NCBI GenBank assembly: GCA_026225565.1 | Contig: JAMFTA010000110.1 | Location: 1-64,000, forward strand | DNA length: 64,000 nt | Source: Caulobacter sp. | GTDB taxonomy: Bacteria; Pseudomonadota; Alphaproteobacteria; Caulobacterales; Caulobacteraceae | Reading direction: 5' to 3' | Part shown: one piece after another, positions 40,654 through 49,176 of the stretch | Layout: every line of letters starts with the position of its first letter | Position numbering within the stretch: the stretch's first letter is position 1 | Position numbers and translations under genes: made by a program | Notes under the pieces: model-generated | The model's input: only the letters and a program-made list of their open reading frames with translations | The model's database searches: none | Told to the model about the DNA's origin: nothing

Positions 40654-42312
40654 TTAGGGTTTGGTGCGCTTGGGCTTCGGCATGACCTTCGCCTTCGCGG
40701 CGACAGTATGGGCGGCTTTGGTCGTGTCGGTGGTCGGCGCGGCCAACTCCGGCAACGACTCCCAGCCGACGATGTTGTGCAACACGCGGTCGGCGTGGCG
40801 CAGGGCGGTCGCATGGCCGTAATGGTCCTCGATCATCTTGACCGAAGTCCCCATCTGCTGGGCCAGGAAATACACGTCGATGCCCTCTTCGAGGCGGAAG
40901 GTGGCGTAGGTGTGCCGGAAACAATAGGTCGAGCGTGGGATGCCGTTGCTGCCCGCGCGCAGCCCGGCATTCTCGAACATGCTCTCGATCAGCGCCTGAT
41001 AAAGGCTTCCGGCGCGTTTGCCGTTGTGGGTGGTGAACACGAAATCGTCGAAGGCGGGATTGCCGACGATGATTTTGGGGTCGCCATCGTCATCCTTCTC
41101 GGTCTTGGATTGGGTGCGCGCGATCTCGCGGATGCGGTTCAGGTAGGTGAGCACGGAGGGCGGCGCGACCAGTTGGCGCGACTTGCCTTTGCCCTGCACG
41201 AACAGCACCCCATAGTCGCGCCCGTGCTTGTCTGTTGTCGGGGTGATGTCGCCCCATCGCAGGTTCTTCGCCTCCGAGGGCCGCATCCCCGTATTGCACA
41301 TGATGAGCATGAAATTATGCGCCACGGTGCGATACCAGCGGCTGGCGGACCTCTGCGCCTTGGGCGGCAGCTTGCTACCGTCCGCGTCGCGTTCTTTCCC
41401 GTTCGCCCAATCGCGCGAGGTCTCGTAGAGATGGCGGTATTCTTCGCGGCTAAACGCGTCGCGCCGCATGACCTTGAGCTTGGGACGATCATCGAAGCGC
41501 TGCGAAGCGGGCGCGTATTTCTTCTTGATGGCGTAGTTCATCACCGCGCCGAAGATCGACATCTCAAAGCGGATAGTGCTGTCGCTGACGAATGGCACGC
41601 TCGACGCGTCTATCACCGGCTCGCGCTCGCCCTCGTCGCCCGCGCGCTTCGTCGGATGCAGCCCGCGCGCCACGCGCGCCCGTTGCCGCGCCGCCTTCTC
41701 CTGAGCGATCAGCGTGGCCGCAAGCTCCGGCGATACAGCCCGCACGCCATTGCGCACGTTGCGCCCCCTTCCATTGGCGCGCCGCCATGCCGGGTAGTCG
41801 TCCCAGGTCACCTGACCGATCTTGCTGACTTGCGTGGAGCCGACATAGCCGTTCAGCACCACCTCGATAATGGAGCGCATCTTCTCGACGCGCCCTTCGC
41901 TGATCCGGTGGCGGTCGGCGCGCTCCTCCTGCGTCGCCAGATACTCCCGCGCCACCGAGAGGAACGGTCGGTCGAAAATCGGAATACCGTCCTCCAGCCG
42001 CGCCTGAATTTTCATGTCCTGCTTCATGGCAAGCTGCCGCGCCGTGGCGGCGTCGGCGGTCTTGAGCGCCACCGTCTTGTAGCGCTCCGCCTTCGGCAGC
42101 TTGATGCGGCAATACCAGTTGTGGTGCGCCACATCGGCGCGCCGGAAGATGATGAGGCCGGGATAGATCGTTTCCTTGTCCACGATAAACCCGCCCGCCG
42201 TGCGCGTCCCCGCCTTGCGTGGTCGCCCCCGCCGCGCGGCTGTTCCGCGTGCCTGCGCCAAGGCGGGATTTTCGCTATCGATGCTGGCCATATCTCCCCC
42301 CGATCTGTGCAA
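40654..42312 (-). CDS. Tyrosine-type site-specific integrase
   Basis: A 552-aa integrase whose catalytic domain is in the last 230 residues: Arg in NTGMRPSEA, HTYAT following FR, and a final HYGH that holds the probable nucleophile Tyr. The N-terminal 250 residues form the arm-binding and core-binding domains with an extended leader (EKAAAA-like Arg-rich start). It lies at the right end of the foreign DNA and faces inward, a standard place for the element's integrase. The enzyme looks intact. The short C-terminal tail is Lys-rich. Confidence 0.85.
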   Translation of the reverse strand: MHRSGGDMASIDSENPALAQARGTAARRGRPRKAGTRTAGGFIVDKETIYPGLIIFRRADVAHHNWYCRIKLPKAERYKTVALKTADAATARQLAMKQDMKIQARLEDGIPIFDRPFLSVAREYLATQEERADRHRISEGRVEKMRSIIEVVLNGYVGSTQVSKIGQVTWDDYPAWRRANGRGRNVRNGVRAVSPELAATLIAQEKAARQRARVARGLHPTKRAGDEGEREPVIDASSVPFVSDSTIRFEMSIFGAVMNYAIKKKYAPASQRFDDRPKLKVMRRDAFSREEYRHLYETSRDWANGKERDADGSKLPPKAQRSASRWYRTVAHNFMLIMCNTGMRPSEAKNLRWGDITPTTDKHGRDYGVLFVQGKGKSRQLVAPPSVLTYLNRIREIARTQSKTEKDDDGDPKIIVGNPAFDDFVFTTHNGKRAGSLYQALIESMFENAGLRAGSNGIPRSTYCFRHTYATFRLEEGIDVYFLAQQMGTSVKMIEDHYGHATALRHADRVLHNIVGWESLPELAAPTTDTTKAAHTVAAKAKVMPKPKRTKP

Positions 42313-42392
42313 GTTCTGTGTAACTCGCGCCGCTAATGCATTGATTTTACGTCGCAGTGCATAGTTCGTGCAGAAAAATATAGCAAAAATAG

Positions 42393-42402
42393 TTGAATTA
42401 AT
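42393..42402 (+). repeat. Candidate right attachment repeat
   Basis: TTGAATTAAT, identical and in the same orientation to 17573-17582. It is 80 bases upstream of the integrase start and 123 bases from the end of metZ, the first chromosomal gene on the right. Confidence 0.35.
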
Positions 42403-42424
42403 CTAATGGTTTGTTAGATAGTGT

Positions 42425-42516
42425 TCATCCCGGCCGGAGCGAAGCAGAGAGCCGGGACCCGGATGCGGTAGATGAACGCTGGGTCCTGGATCAGCCCTGC
42501 GGGCTGTCCGGGATGA
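42425..42516. repeat. Interspersed palindromic repeat near the right junction
   Basis: Outer arms TCATCCCGG and CCGGGATGA frame about 92 bases that also contain GGGACC/GGGTCC-type internal pairs. This type of intergenic element is scattered widely in alphaproteobacterial genomes. A truncated copy of one arm (TCATCCCGGCCG) lies at the left junction (17538-17549). Confidence 0.65.
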
Positions 42517-42525
42517 CACCGCAGT

Positions 42526-43728
42526 TTAAGCGGCGTCCAGCGCCCGCGAGATATCCCGCGACAGGTCTCCCAGCCCCTCCAGCCCCACCGACAGGCGCAC
42601 GCACCCGGGGGTGACGCCGACGGAGAGGCGTTCCTCCTCGCTCATGGAGCGGTGGGTGGTGGTGGTGGGATGGGTGGCGAGCGACTTGGAATCTCCAAGG
42701 TTGTTGGAGATGTCGACGATCTGCAGGGCGTTCAGAAAGTTGAACGCCGCCGCCTGCGTGCCGAGATCGAAGGCCAGGAGGGTGGAGCCGGCGCTCATCT
42801 GCTTCTTGGCCACGGCGTACTGGGGGTGGTCTTTGCGGTGGGGATAGAAGACGCGCCGGGTCGCCTTGTGATCGGCGACAAGGTCCGCCAGGGCGGCGGC
42901 GGAACGTGTGGCCCGGTCGACCCGCAGCTCCAGCGTCTCCATACCCTTCAGCATCACCCAGGCGTTGAACGGCGACAGGGCCGGGCCGGTATGGCGCAGC
43001 AGATCCTTATAGGCCTCGTCCATCAGCGTCTGCTTGCCGAGGATGGCCCCGCCCAGCACCCGGCCGCCGCCGTCGATATGTTTGGTGGCGGAATAGACCA
43101 CGATGTCGGCGCCGAGCTTTAGGGGCTGTTGATAGAGGGCGGTGGCGAAGACGTTGTCGACCACCACTTTCGCCCCGACCTCATGGGCGATCTTGGCCAC
43201 CTCCGCGATGTCGGTGATTTCCAGCAAGGGATTGGCCGGGGTCTCGATGAAGACCACCTTGGTGTTGGGGCGGATGGCGGCGCGCCAGGCGTCCAGATCC
43301 GGCCCGTCGACCGAGGAGCTCTCCACCCCAAAACGCGGCAGGTGCTTATCCAGGATCCAGCGGCAGGAGCCGAACAGGGCCCGGCCCGAGAGGATATGGT
43401 CGCCGGCCTGCACCAGCCCCGTCAGCGCCGAGGAGATGGCCGCCATGCCCGACGCGGTGGAGCGGCAAAGCTCGGCGCCCTCCAACAGGGCGAGTTTCTC
43501 CTCGAACATCTGGTTGGTGGGATTGCCGTAACGGGAATAGACGAACTGCGGCCCGTTGGACGTGCCGGCGAAACGGGCGTCCGCCTCCTCCGCCGACTCG
43601 TAGACGAAGCTCTGGGTGAGGAAGAGGGCCTCAGAGGTCTCGCCATAAAGCGAGCGGGTGAGGCCGCCCCGGATCAGCTGGGTGGCCGGCTCCCAGGCTT
43701 CGGGCGTTTCGATTGGCGGCGTGCTCAT
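42526..43728 (-). CDS. metZ: O-succinylhomoserine sulfhydrylase
   Basis: A 400-aa PLP enzyme of the Cys/Met metabolism family that makes homocysteine from O-succinylhomoserine and sulfide in methionine synthesis. The PLP lysine is Lys216 in VYSATKHIDGGG, the PLP-binding Asp191 is in VVVDNVFATALYQ, and FVYSRYGNPTNQMFEEKLA (64-81) is the substrate-phosphate region. It is intact. In related bacteria it lies next to apaG; here the mobile element separates them. Confidence 0.9.
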   Translation of the reverse strand: MSTPPIETPEAWEPATQLIRGGLTRSLYGETSEALFLTQSFVYESAEEADARFAGTSNGPQFVYSRYGNPTNQMFEEKLALLEGAELCRSTASGMAAISSALTGLVQAGDHILSGRALFGSCRWILDKHLPRFGVESSSVDGPDLDAWRAAIRPNTKVVFIETPANPLLEITDIAEVAKIAHEVGAKVVVDNVFATALYQQPLKLGADIVVYSATKHIDGGGRVLGGAILGKQTLMDEAYKDLLRHTGPALSPFNAWVMLKGMETLELRVDRATRSAAALADLVADHKATRRVFYPHRKDHPQYAVAKKQMSAGSTLLAFDLGTQAAAFNFLNALQIVDISNNLGDSKSLATHPTTTTHRSMSEEERLSVGVTPGCVRLSVGLEGLGDLSRDISRALDAA

Positions 43729-43855
43729 GGCGGGTCTCGGGCGGCTCAGGACTGGCCGCGCAGAAACGACCGGGGAGCCGCGAGGTCAAGGGCAGGAATT
43801 CTGGCGGGGTGGTGAGGCGGGCCACAAGGGCGGCGGATGATCAAGAGGGCAAGCT

Positions 43856-44254
43856 TCACCCCAGCCAGTCCTCGCACCGCAATCCCTCCACCCGCCGAAA
43901 TTCCGCATCGCCGGTGACGACGATCAGCCCAAGCGCCCGCGCGTGGCCGGCGATCAGCAAATCATAGCCGCCGATGTTCTGGCCGGCGCGCTCCAGGGCG
44001 GCGCGGATGTCGGCGGCGTGGTCGGCCGCCGATACGTCGAAGGGCAGCACCGTCAGGCGGGCGGCGAAGCGCTCGACCTCCTGGCGGTTATGGGCCGGCT
44101 TGGCTGATTTGGCGGCGCCGTGCAGCAATTCGGCAAGGACGATGGTGGAAATGCAGAGGCCGTCAGCCTCCTGATTGAAACGTTCCTGCAGCGCTTTCGG
44201 CCGATCCCTCAGCACCCGGATGCAGAGGTTCGTATCCAGCATATAGCGCAGCAC
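43856..44254 (-). CDS. vapC: VapC-type PIN-domain toxin
   Basis: A 132-aa PIN ribonuclease. Acidic residues of the active site are present: Asp in MLDTNLCIRV, Glu in LAELLHGAAKS, Asp in GGYDLLIAGHA and Asp in VTGDAEF. VapC toxins cut initiator tRNA or rRNA. The GTG start overlaps the antitoxin stop by one base, so translation is coupled. The gene pair stands in chromosomal DNA near metZ. Confidence 0.85.
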   Translation of the reverse strand: MLRYMLDTNLCIRVLRDRPKALQERFNQEADGLCISTIVLAELLHGAAKSAKPAHNRQEVERFAARLTVLPFDVSAADHAADIRAALERAGQNIGGYDLLIAGHARALGLIVVTGDAEFRRVEGLRCEDWLG

Positions 44255-44490
44255 TAGAGGTCTTCGCGGGCCAAGGCGTCACGGATCTGGGCCGCAGGTT
44301 GCGCGCGCGGGCCGAGATCGACGCCGGGAGCTTCGAAGAAGTCGTCCCACTGGGCGTCGGCGGGGGTGATGATGCGACGGCGGCCGTCGCGCACGATGGT
44401 CACTGCATTCACACCCTCCGGAAAAGCCACCTCCTTGGCCAGGCGCACCGCCTGGGAGCGGTTGGATTGAAACAGGGTGGTGTTGGCCAT
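44254..44490 (-). CDS. vapB: VapB-type antitoxin (AbrB/SpoVT fold)
   Basis: A 78-aa antitoxin with the swapped-hairpin start TTLFQSNRSQAVRLAKEVAFP and a C-terminal toxin-binding tail with acidic Asp/Glu and a Trp-Asp pair. It is expected to neutralise VapC and to repress its own promoter. AGGGGTGACCC lies before the ATG. The promoter carries two GTATATCC copies 13 bases apart (separate entry). Confidence 0.8.
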   Translation of the reverse strand: MANTTLFQSNRSQAVRLAKEVAFPEGVNAVTIVRDGRRRIITPADAQWDDFFEAPGVDLGPRAQPAAQIRDALAREDL

Positions 44491-44505
44491 GGGTCACCCC
44501 TCTTT

Positions 44506-44527
44506 AGTATATCCCAATTGTATATCC
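44506..44527 (-). promoter_or_regulatory. vapBC promoter with repeated operator
   Basis: GTATATCC occurs at 44507-44514 and 44520-44527, 13 bases apart. On the minus strand the first copy overlaps a TATACT that is a good -10 candidate. Such tandem sites next to the -10 suit autoregulation by the VapBC complex. Confidence 0.45.
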
Positions 44528-44632
44528 ACAATCGGACTGACGTCAAGCCTGCCCCCTCGCCCATTCGCCAAGCTAGCCCCTTGCCAATCGCCGCCGCCTC
44601 GGCAAAGTGCCCGGCCTTGCGTGATGGGCTCC

Positions 44633-45667
44633 ATGACAGACACATCTTCCCCCGGCATCCTGCCCTATCAGGCGATCCAGGCCCTGATCGAGACTGGCGC
44701 CATCGCCGCCGAAACCCCCTTCATCGACATCCAGGTGCAGCCGGCGAGTCTCGACTTGCGGCTGGGGACGCGGGTGTGGCGGGTGCGAGCGTCCTTCCTG
44801 CCCGGCATGGGGCGCACGGTCGCCGAGCGGCTGGCCGACGTGGCCATGCACCAGCTGGACCTGACCCACGGGGCTGTGTTGGAGCGGGGCTGCGTCTATA
44901 TCGCCGAGGTGCAGGAGCGGCTCCGGCTGCCGGCTGGCGTACAGGCCCGAGCCAATCCGAAAAGCTCCACCGGGCGGGTGGACGTGTTCGTGCGCCTGCT
45001 CACCGACCATTCCGCCGCCTTCGATGACGTGGCCGAGGGCTACGCCGGGCCATGCTTTCTGGAGATCGCGCCCCAGACCTTCTCGGTCTTGGTGCGGACC
45101 GGCACGCGGCTGAACCAGCTCAGGCTGAAGCGCGGCGATCCGCCAAAGCTCCAGATCCGCAGCGTCGGCGTCGACCTCACAGGGGAGATCGCCGGTTTTC
45201 GCGCGCGGCGGCACGCGGGCGTAGTCGACCTCGACAAGGAGGACGGCCACGATCCGAAGGACTTCTGGCAGGCACTGGAGCCCAGACCCAATCGAGAGGG
45301 GCGCGGGGAGCTTTTGCTCGATCCCGGCGAATTCTACATCCTGGCCTCCAAGGAGGCGATCGAGATTCCCGCCGACCAGGCGGCGGAAATGACCCCGATC
45401 GATCCCTCGGTGGGGGAGTTTCGCGTCCACTACGCCGGCTTCTTCGACCCCGGCTTCGGCACCGAGGAGGCGGGCGCCACCGGCTCGAAGGGCGTCTTGG
45501 AAGTGCGCAGCCACGAGACCCCCTTCCTGTTGGAAGACGGGCAGACGGTGGCGCGCCTGGTCTATGAGCCCCTCACCGAGCGGCCGACGCGCCTATACGG
45601 CTTTGACGGCTCCCACTATCAGCGCCAGGGGCTGAAGCTGTCCAAGCATTTCAAAGCCTGGCGCTGA
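44633..45667 (+). CDS. dcd: 2'-deoxycytidine 5'-triphosphate deaminase
   Basis: A 344-aa two-domain dCTP deaminase, a fused form found in alphaproteobacteria that is about twice the usual size. The N-terminal domain has the substrate-loop QPASLDLRLGTRVWRV and ANPKSSTGRVDVFVR with the conserved Ser-Ser-x-Gly-Arg; the C-terminal domain repeats the fold (LDPGEFYILASKEAIEIP; SKGVLEVRSHETPFLLEDGQ). It makes dUTP for thymidylate synthesis. The start ATG at 44633 gives MTDTSSPGILPYQ; an ATG 9 bases upstream is also possible. Confidence 0.9.
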   Translation: MTDTSSPGILPYQAIQALIETGAIAAETPFIDIQVQPASLDLRLGTRVWRVRASFLPGMGRTVAERLADVAMHQLDLTHGAVLERGCVYIAEVQERLRLPAGVQARANPKSSTGRVDVFVRLLTDHSAAFDDVAEGYAGPCFLEIAPQTFSVLVRTGTRLNQLRLKRGDPPKLQIRSVGVDLTGEIAGFRARRHAGVVDLDKEDGHDPKDFWQALEPRPNREGRGELLLDPGEFYILASKEAIEIPADQAAEMTPIDPSVGEFRVHYAGFFDPGFGTEEAGATGSKGVLEVRSHETPFLLEDGQTVARLVYEPLTERPTRLYGFDGSHYQRQGLKLSKHFKAWR

Positions 45668-45719
45668 CCCCTAGCCCTGGCGCACCGCGGGCGCGCCAGG
45701 GATGAATGAAAGGACCGGC

Positions 45720-46022
45720 CTAGCGGGAGCCGAGCTGGGTGGCTTCGGCGACGGCCATGCGGGGGGCGGAGAGGCTGCGCAGATCGGCGTCGGCCTTGGC
45801 GATGGTGTCGTTCACGCAGCTCGCTTCGGACGCGACGGCGTAGCCGCCGTAGTTGAAATTGCTGAAGCGGCAAACCCTGTAGGCGGCGTGGACGATCTCG
45901 GCCTGGACGGTCTTGGCGTCTTTTCCCACGACGCTGATTTTCACATCTTCAGCCTGGGCGACGCCAGCGAAGGCGAAGACGGCGGAGAAGGCGACGAGGG
46001 CGGTCTTGATGGAGTTGGTCAT
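45720..46022 (-). CDS. UrcA family protein
   Basis: A 100-aa exported protein: signal peptide (KTALVAFSAVFAFAGVAQA) followed by the UrcA-family pattern VKISVVGKDAKTVQAEIVHAAYRVCRF...CVNDTIAKADADL with two conserved Cys. The family is abundant in Caulobacterales and Sphingomonadales and has no known activity. A longer open frame to 46196 is not used because the ATG at 46022 begins the leader. It converges on the dCTP deaminase gene. Confidence 0.85.
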   Translation of the reverse strand: MTNSIKTALVAFSAVFAFAGVAQAEDVKISVVGKDAKTVQAEIVHAAYRVCRFSNFNYGGYAVASEASCVNDTIAKADADLRSLSAPRMAVAEATQLGSR

Positions 46023-46290
46023 GATAAGGAGTTCCCAATGAATGTGGAAAACTCCTCCCCGGAAAGCGACTCTGTAGATTGGCCGCCTGAGGACAGGATC
46101 GCACAGGTCGGGCCGTCGCGATACAAAAAATTGGGCGCCGTTGTCAAAAATATGGCGCGGCGCATCATATGATGACGAATCGGGCAGGCTGGTCAAATAA
46201 CGGTCACCCCCGGTCGGGGGCCTCCCGACCGGAAAAGCTCATATTAACGTCGATAACCCCTTCCCCTCTGCTGCGGCGCAGCATATATAG

Positions 46291-46357
46291 CCCTTGCCCC
46301 TTTTGGGGCGTTTCCTCCCTGAACTTGGCCGCGTCCTCGGGCGCGGCCACTTTTTTT
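46291..46357 (+). ncRNA. Putative small RNA with two hairpins and C-rich linker
   Basis: Between the divergent UrcA promoter and the S10 peptidase stop, the plus strand has a hairpin GCCCC-TTTT-GGGGC (about 46295-46308), a linker GTTTCCTCCCTGAACTT and a strong terminator stem TGGCCGCG/CGCGGCCA (46326-46349) followed by seven T. No gene reads into it, so it must end its own transcript. The CCTCCCT linker could pair with ribosome-binding sites. CATATATAG just upstream is a possible -10 region. Confidence 0.55.
46326..46357 (+). terminator. Rho-independent terminator
   Basis: An 8-bp perfect GC-rich stem with 8-base loop and a run of seven T from 46351. It faces rightward, and no protein gene ends before it. 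Confidence 0.75.
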
Positions 46358-46406
46358 GCCTGGATATCGGGCGATCGCGCATGGCGCCGCCCGACGGTCG
46401 CCTTGC

Positions 46407-48053
46407 CTAGTTGAGATTGTCGGTCCGGTGGATGAAGGCGGCCACGTTGTCGTGCAGCGCCTTCAGCGAAGCCTCGTGGGCGTAGACCATGTGGCCGGAC
46501 TGATAGTAGCGATACTCGATATTGCCCTGCAGGCTCTGTGGAATCGGCAGGTGGCGCATCTCGACGATCCCCTCGTAATAGGGGGTGGCCAGATCGAAAT
46601 AGCCGCCGTTGAGCATCACCTTCAAGGTCGGATTGTATTTCATCGCCGAGGCCAGGTCGGGCATGACGTTCAGGATGCCCGGTTGCGGCGAAGTCGCCCC
46701 CGGCGGCTGGTGATCTGAGGTCCAATCCTTGCCGACGTCGATTTCCGGCTTGAAGATCCGCCCCTCGCCGTAGCCCAGGGTCTTGCGCACATAGTCGTTG
46801 AAGGCTGAGACATAGGCCGATCCGATCGACGCCGATTGGGGATCGTAGTCCGCCTCGCGGCTCAGCGGGTCCATGCTGGGGCCGGAAAAGCGGGTGTCGA
46901 GCCGGCCGGTGGTCAGATCTTCGGCGTCCTGCAGGTTCTTCTCGAACTGGCCGACGTTGATGCGCAGATCCGACTTCAAGACATAGGCCACGGGCAGACC
47001 GGTATATTGGCCGATCTTTTCGGCGATGGCTTGGCGGCGGGCGGGGTCCAGCGACGATCCGGCCTGCAGAGCCATGGCGTAGTCGGTGTCGGCGAACTGC
47101 TCCACCTGATGCAGGAAGGCGACGAGGTCGGCCGGACGCTGCCCGGGCAGGCGGTTGTGATACCAGGCGGTGGCTGCGTAGGTGGGCAGGGTGACGATAT
47201 AGGGCCCGTCCGTCCCCGGGTTGAACTGCGGCGTGTCGCCGTTGAAGTCGAAATTGAGAATCTGCGAGAGCAGGATCACGCCGTTGAAATCCACCGCCCC
47301 GCCGGTCTCCAGCGCGTTCACCACCACCGCCGAGCGGGGCGTGCCATAGCTTTCCCCGAACAGGTACTTGGGCGAGTTCCAGCGCCCGTACTTGGAGAGG
47401 AAGCCGGTGATGAACTCCCCAAAGGCGTAGGCGTCCTGGTCGATGCCGTAGAAGGCCTTTTCCTTGTCCTTGCCGGCGATGCGGGAAAAGCCGGTGCCCG
47501 GCGCGTCGATGAAGACCAGGTCGCTGGCGTCCAGTAGGCTATAGGCGTTGTCGATCAGGTTGTAGGGCGCGGCCGGGGTGTGGCTGTCGTCCTTGGTCAC
47601 CACCCGCTTGGGACCGAACGCCCCCATGTGCAGCCAGACGGTGGAGGAGCCCGGACCGCCGTTATAGAGAAAGGTGATCGGCCGGCCGGCGGCCGGGGCG
47701 CCCTTCTTGAAATAGGCGACGTAGAACATCGAAGCTTCGGCCTTGGGATTGGCGTCGTCGCCAAGGTCCTTGGCGGATTTGTTCTCCTTGTCCTCGCGCG
47801 TCGTCGCGTCGTCCCAGCCCTTGGGATGCACCACAATGGTCCCGGCCACGGCGCGGTAGTCGACCCTTTGACCCTCGATGGTCACAGCGCCCTCGCTGTT
47901 AGAGCTTTCGGAGGCGAACAGGACCCCGTGATCGGGCGCCGCGCTCGCCCCCGCGTCGGCCTTGTCGGAGAGGGACGGCTTGGGAGGCGTTGGGGCCGCT
48001 ACGGCGCAAACCGCGGCAAAGGAGATCGCCGCAGCGAACAACAAGGTTTTCAT
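46407..48053 (-). CDS. S10-family serine carboxypeptidase-like protein
   Basis: A 548-aa exported peptidase with a signal peptide. It shows the family's NGGPGSSTVWLHMGAFGP, the nucleophile elbow FGESYGTPRSAV with Ser near residue 235, LKVMLNGGYFDLATPYYEG with the catalytic Asp, and SGHMVYAHE with the catalytic His. Serine carboxypeptidases remove C-terminal residues from peptides; the bacterial forms act in the periplasm. Length and motifs are complete. The C-terminus lies 50 bases from the putative sRNA terminator. Confidence 0.9.
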   Translation of the reverse strand: MKTLLFAAAISFAAVCAVAAPTPPKPSLSDKADAGASAAPDHGVLFASESSNSEGAVTIEGQRVDYRAVAGTIVVHPKGWDDATTREDKENKSAKDLGDDANPKAEASMFYVAYFKKGAPAAGRPITFLYNGGPGSSTVWLHMGAFGPKRVVTKDDSHTPAAPYNLIDNAYSLLDASDLVFIDAPGTGFSRIAGKDKEKAFYGIDQDAYAFGEFITGFLSKYGRWNSPKYLFGESYGTPRSAVVVNALETGGAVDFNGVILLSQILNFDFNGDTPQFNPGTDGPYIVTLPTYAATAWYHNRLPGQRPADLVAFLHQVEQFADTDYAMALQAGSSLDPARRQAIAEKIGQYTGLPVAYVLKSDLRINVGQFEKNLQDAEDLTTGRLDTRFSGPSMDPLSREADYDPQSASIGSAYVSAFNDYVRKTLGYGEGRIFKPEIDVGKDWTSDHQPPGATSPQPGILNVMPDLASAMKYNPTLKVMLNGGYFDLATPYYEGIVEMRHLPIPQSLQGNIEYRYYQSGHMVYAHEASLKALHDNVAAFIHRTDNLN

Positions 48054-48165
48054 CAGCCCACCCCAGCATTAATCGCGAGGCCTTGATCTAGGGCAAAGCT
48101 CAAGGCTACGCCAAGCCGCAATCGAAGCTGAGCCTGGGGAATGGCGCCGGGTGACGCTTGACGCG

Positions 48166-48372
48166 TCAGACCTTGATGTCGAGCAACGAGCCCAGCATCT
48201 TGTCCGCCGTCTTGAACACCGAGGCGGAGGCCTGAAACGCCTGTTTGGACAGCATCTGATCGACCGCCGCAGCGACGGGATCGGCGATTTCCCGCACCTG
48301 CCGCACGGCGCTGGCGTCGAGCCTTTGACTGGCGGCCATCATCCCGGCCGCGCCGATGTTGAGTAGGTCCAT
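48166..48372 (-). CDS. Flagellar basal-body/hook C-terminal-like short protein
   Basis: A 68-aa helical protein whose end QAFQASASVFKTADKMLGSLLDI copies the C-terminal helix motif of flagellar rod and hook proteins (NAFQANAxVIKTADEMLGxLLDI). The rest of a rod protein is absent. Such stand-alone genes are found in Caulobacterales and may be exported with flagellar components. It follows the peptidase gene (same strand) with a 112-base gap. Confidence 0.65.
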   Translation of the reverse strand: MDLLNIGAAGMMAASQRLDASAVRQVREIADPVAAAVDQMLSKQAFQASASVFKTADKMLGSLLDIKV

Positions 48373-48789
48373 GCCCCGGCCTTAGGGCCGCGCTGGTTAA
48401 AGGCGCACGCACCGAAGTGGTTACTGGCGTGGTTTTTTGGCCGATCCTCGGCGCGGGCGCGAAGGGCGTCGCCTAACGGGCGCCAGGGTCACGGACGTCG
48501 GTAAGGGGTGGTGTAGAGGACCGCGACGGTCAAGGAGACGGCCAGGCCAACAAGGTCGAACATGGGGATTGCGCCGATCGCGAAACGTCCGCTTTTGCGT
48601 TCGCTGCACGTTGCAGTCTCGGTTTGCGAGGCCAAACCCAACGCTACATCCCGCTTGCAAGCTTGACCATAGGGATTTTCAGGCCGAGGGCCCGCCATGG
48701 CGACGCAGGATGCTTGACGCAAAACTGAAATCTAACGCCCCACGAAAGCCAAGCTGATCGTCCATCGTCTGCGGTCGGTAAAGCCTATC
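48373..48789. other. Intergenic region with possible micro-ORF
   Basis: No ordinary gene is found in about 420 bases. On the minus strand, an ATG at about 48563 opens MFDLVGLAVSLTVAVLYTTP, a 24-aa hydrophobic peptide ending in RRP, which could be a tiny membrane protein; its ribosome-binding site is poor. The remainder shows only spurious frames. Confidence 0.3.
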
Positions 48790-49080
48790 ATGCGGGGAAA
48801 GCCATTGGCGGGTCTGAGTACGGAAGAAGATCAGGCCTTGACGCAAGCCAGGGCGCGAGGCGGAATGAGCGTCGCCCTCTATCGTCAGGGCGTCTTTTCC
48901 GAGCCGGACTTCATCCGATTCGGCGTCCTGGAGCGGCTCGTGATCCGGGGCTTTTTGACCTATCTGGGCATCCAGGGCGATCAGATGAACGCCTCCTATC
49001 ACTATGGCCTGGCCCGGCGAACCACCGGGCGCGCGCCGGCCCAGGCTCAGGGGCTGGAACGTCGGCGAAGCGCCGCCTGA
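48790..49080 (+). CDS. Conserved hypothetical protein
   Basis: A 96-aa basic protein (MRGKPLAGLSTEEDQALTQ...) with a helix-rich middle (YRQGVFSEPDFIRFGVLERLVIRGFLTYLGIQGDQ) and an Arg/Ala-rich tail. There is no signal peptide and no family is recognised. The ribosome-binding site is weak, so the start is uncertain. It precedes the TrhA gene by about 100 bases. Confidence 0.5.
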   Translation: MRGKPLAGLSTEEDQALTQARARGGMSVALYRQGVFSEPDFIRFGVLERLVIRGFLTYLGIQGDQMNASYHYGLARRTTGRAPAQAQGLERRRSAA

Positions 49081-49176
49081 TCCCTGGCGTCCGCCTTCGG
49101 GGTGACGTAGCATCGCATTTGCGGGGCGGGGCAACGCGCCGCGCCACGCTTGGGTCTAGACGGAACAGGACCGGCC

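Larger units (their letters stand above)
17573..42402. mobile_element. Mosaic integrative and mobilizable element between apaG and metZ
   Basis: About 24.8 kb of DNA lies between two chromosomal genes of opposite style: apaG on the left, metZ on the right. It holds a 552-aa integrase at the right end facing inward, a second small recombinase, a relaxase, a coupling protein, an orphan methyltransferase, an IS110 remnant and many cargo genes without known family. GC content is uneven and lower than the flanks. No VirB-type mating channel genes are visible, so transfer would need a helper. Exact ends are not proven; the composition suggests several acquisition steps. Confidence 0.75.

Noticed and set aside
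40270-42336. A 688-aa open frame on the plus strand
   Set aside because: It is the antisense of the integrase gene, rich in Arg/His/Ala, without domain pattern.
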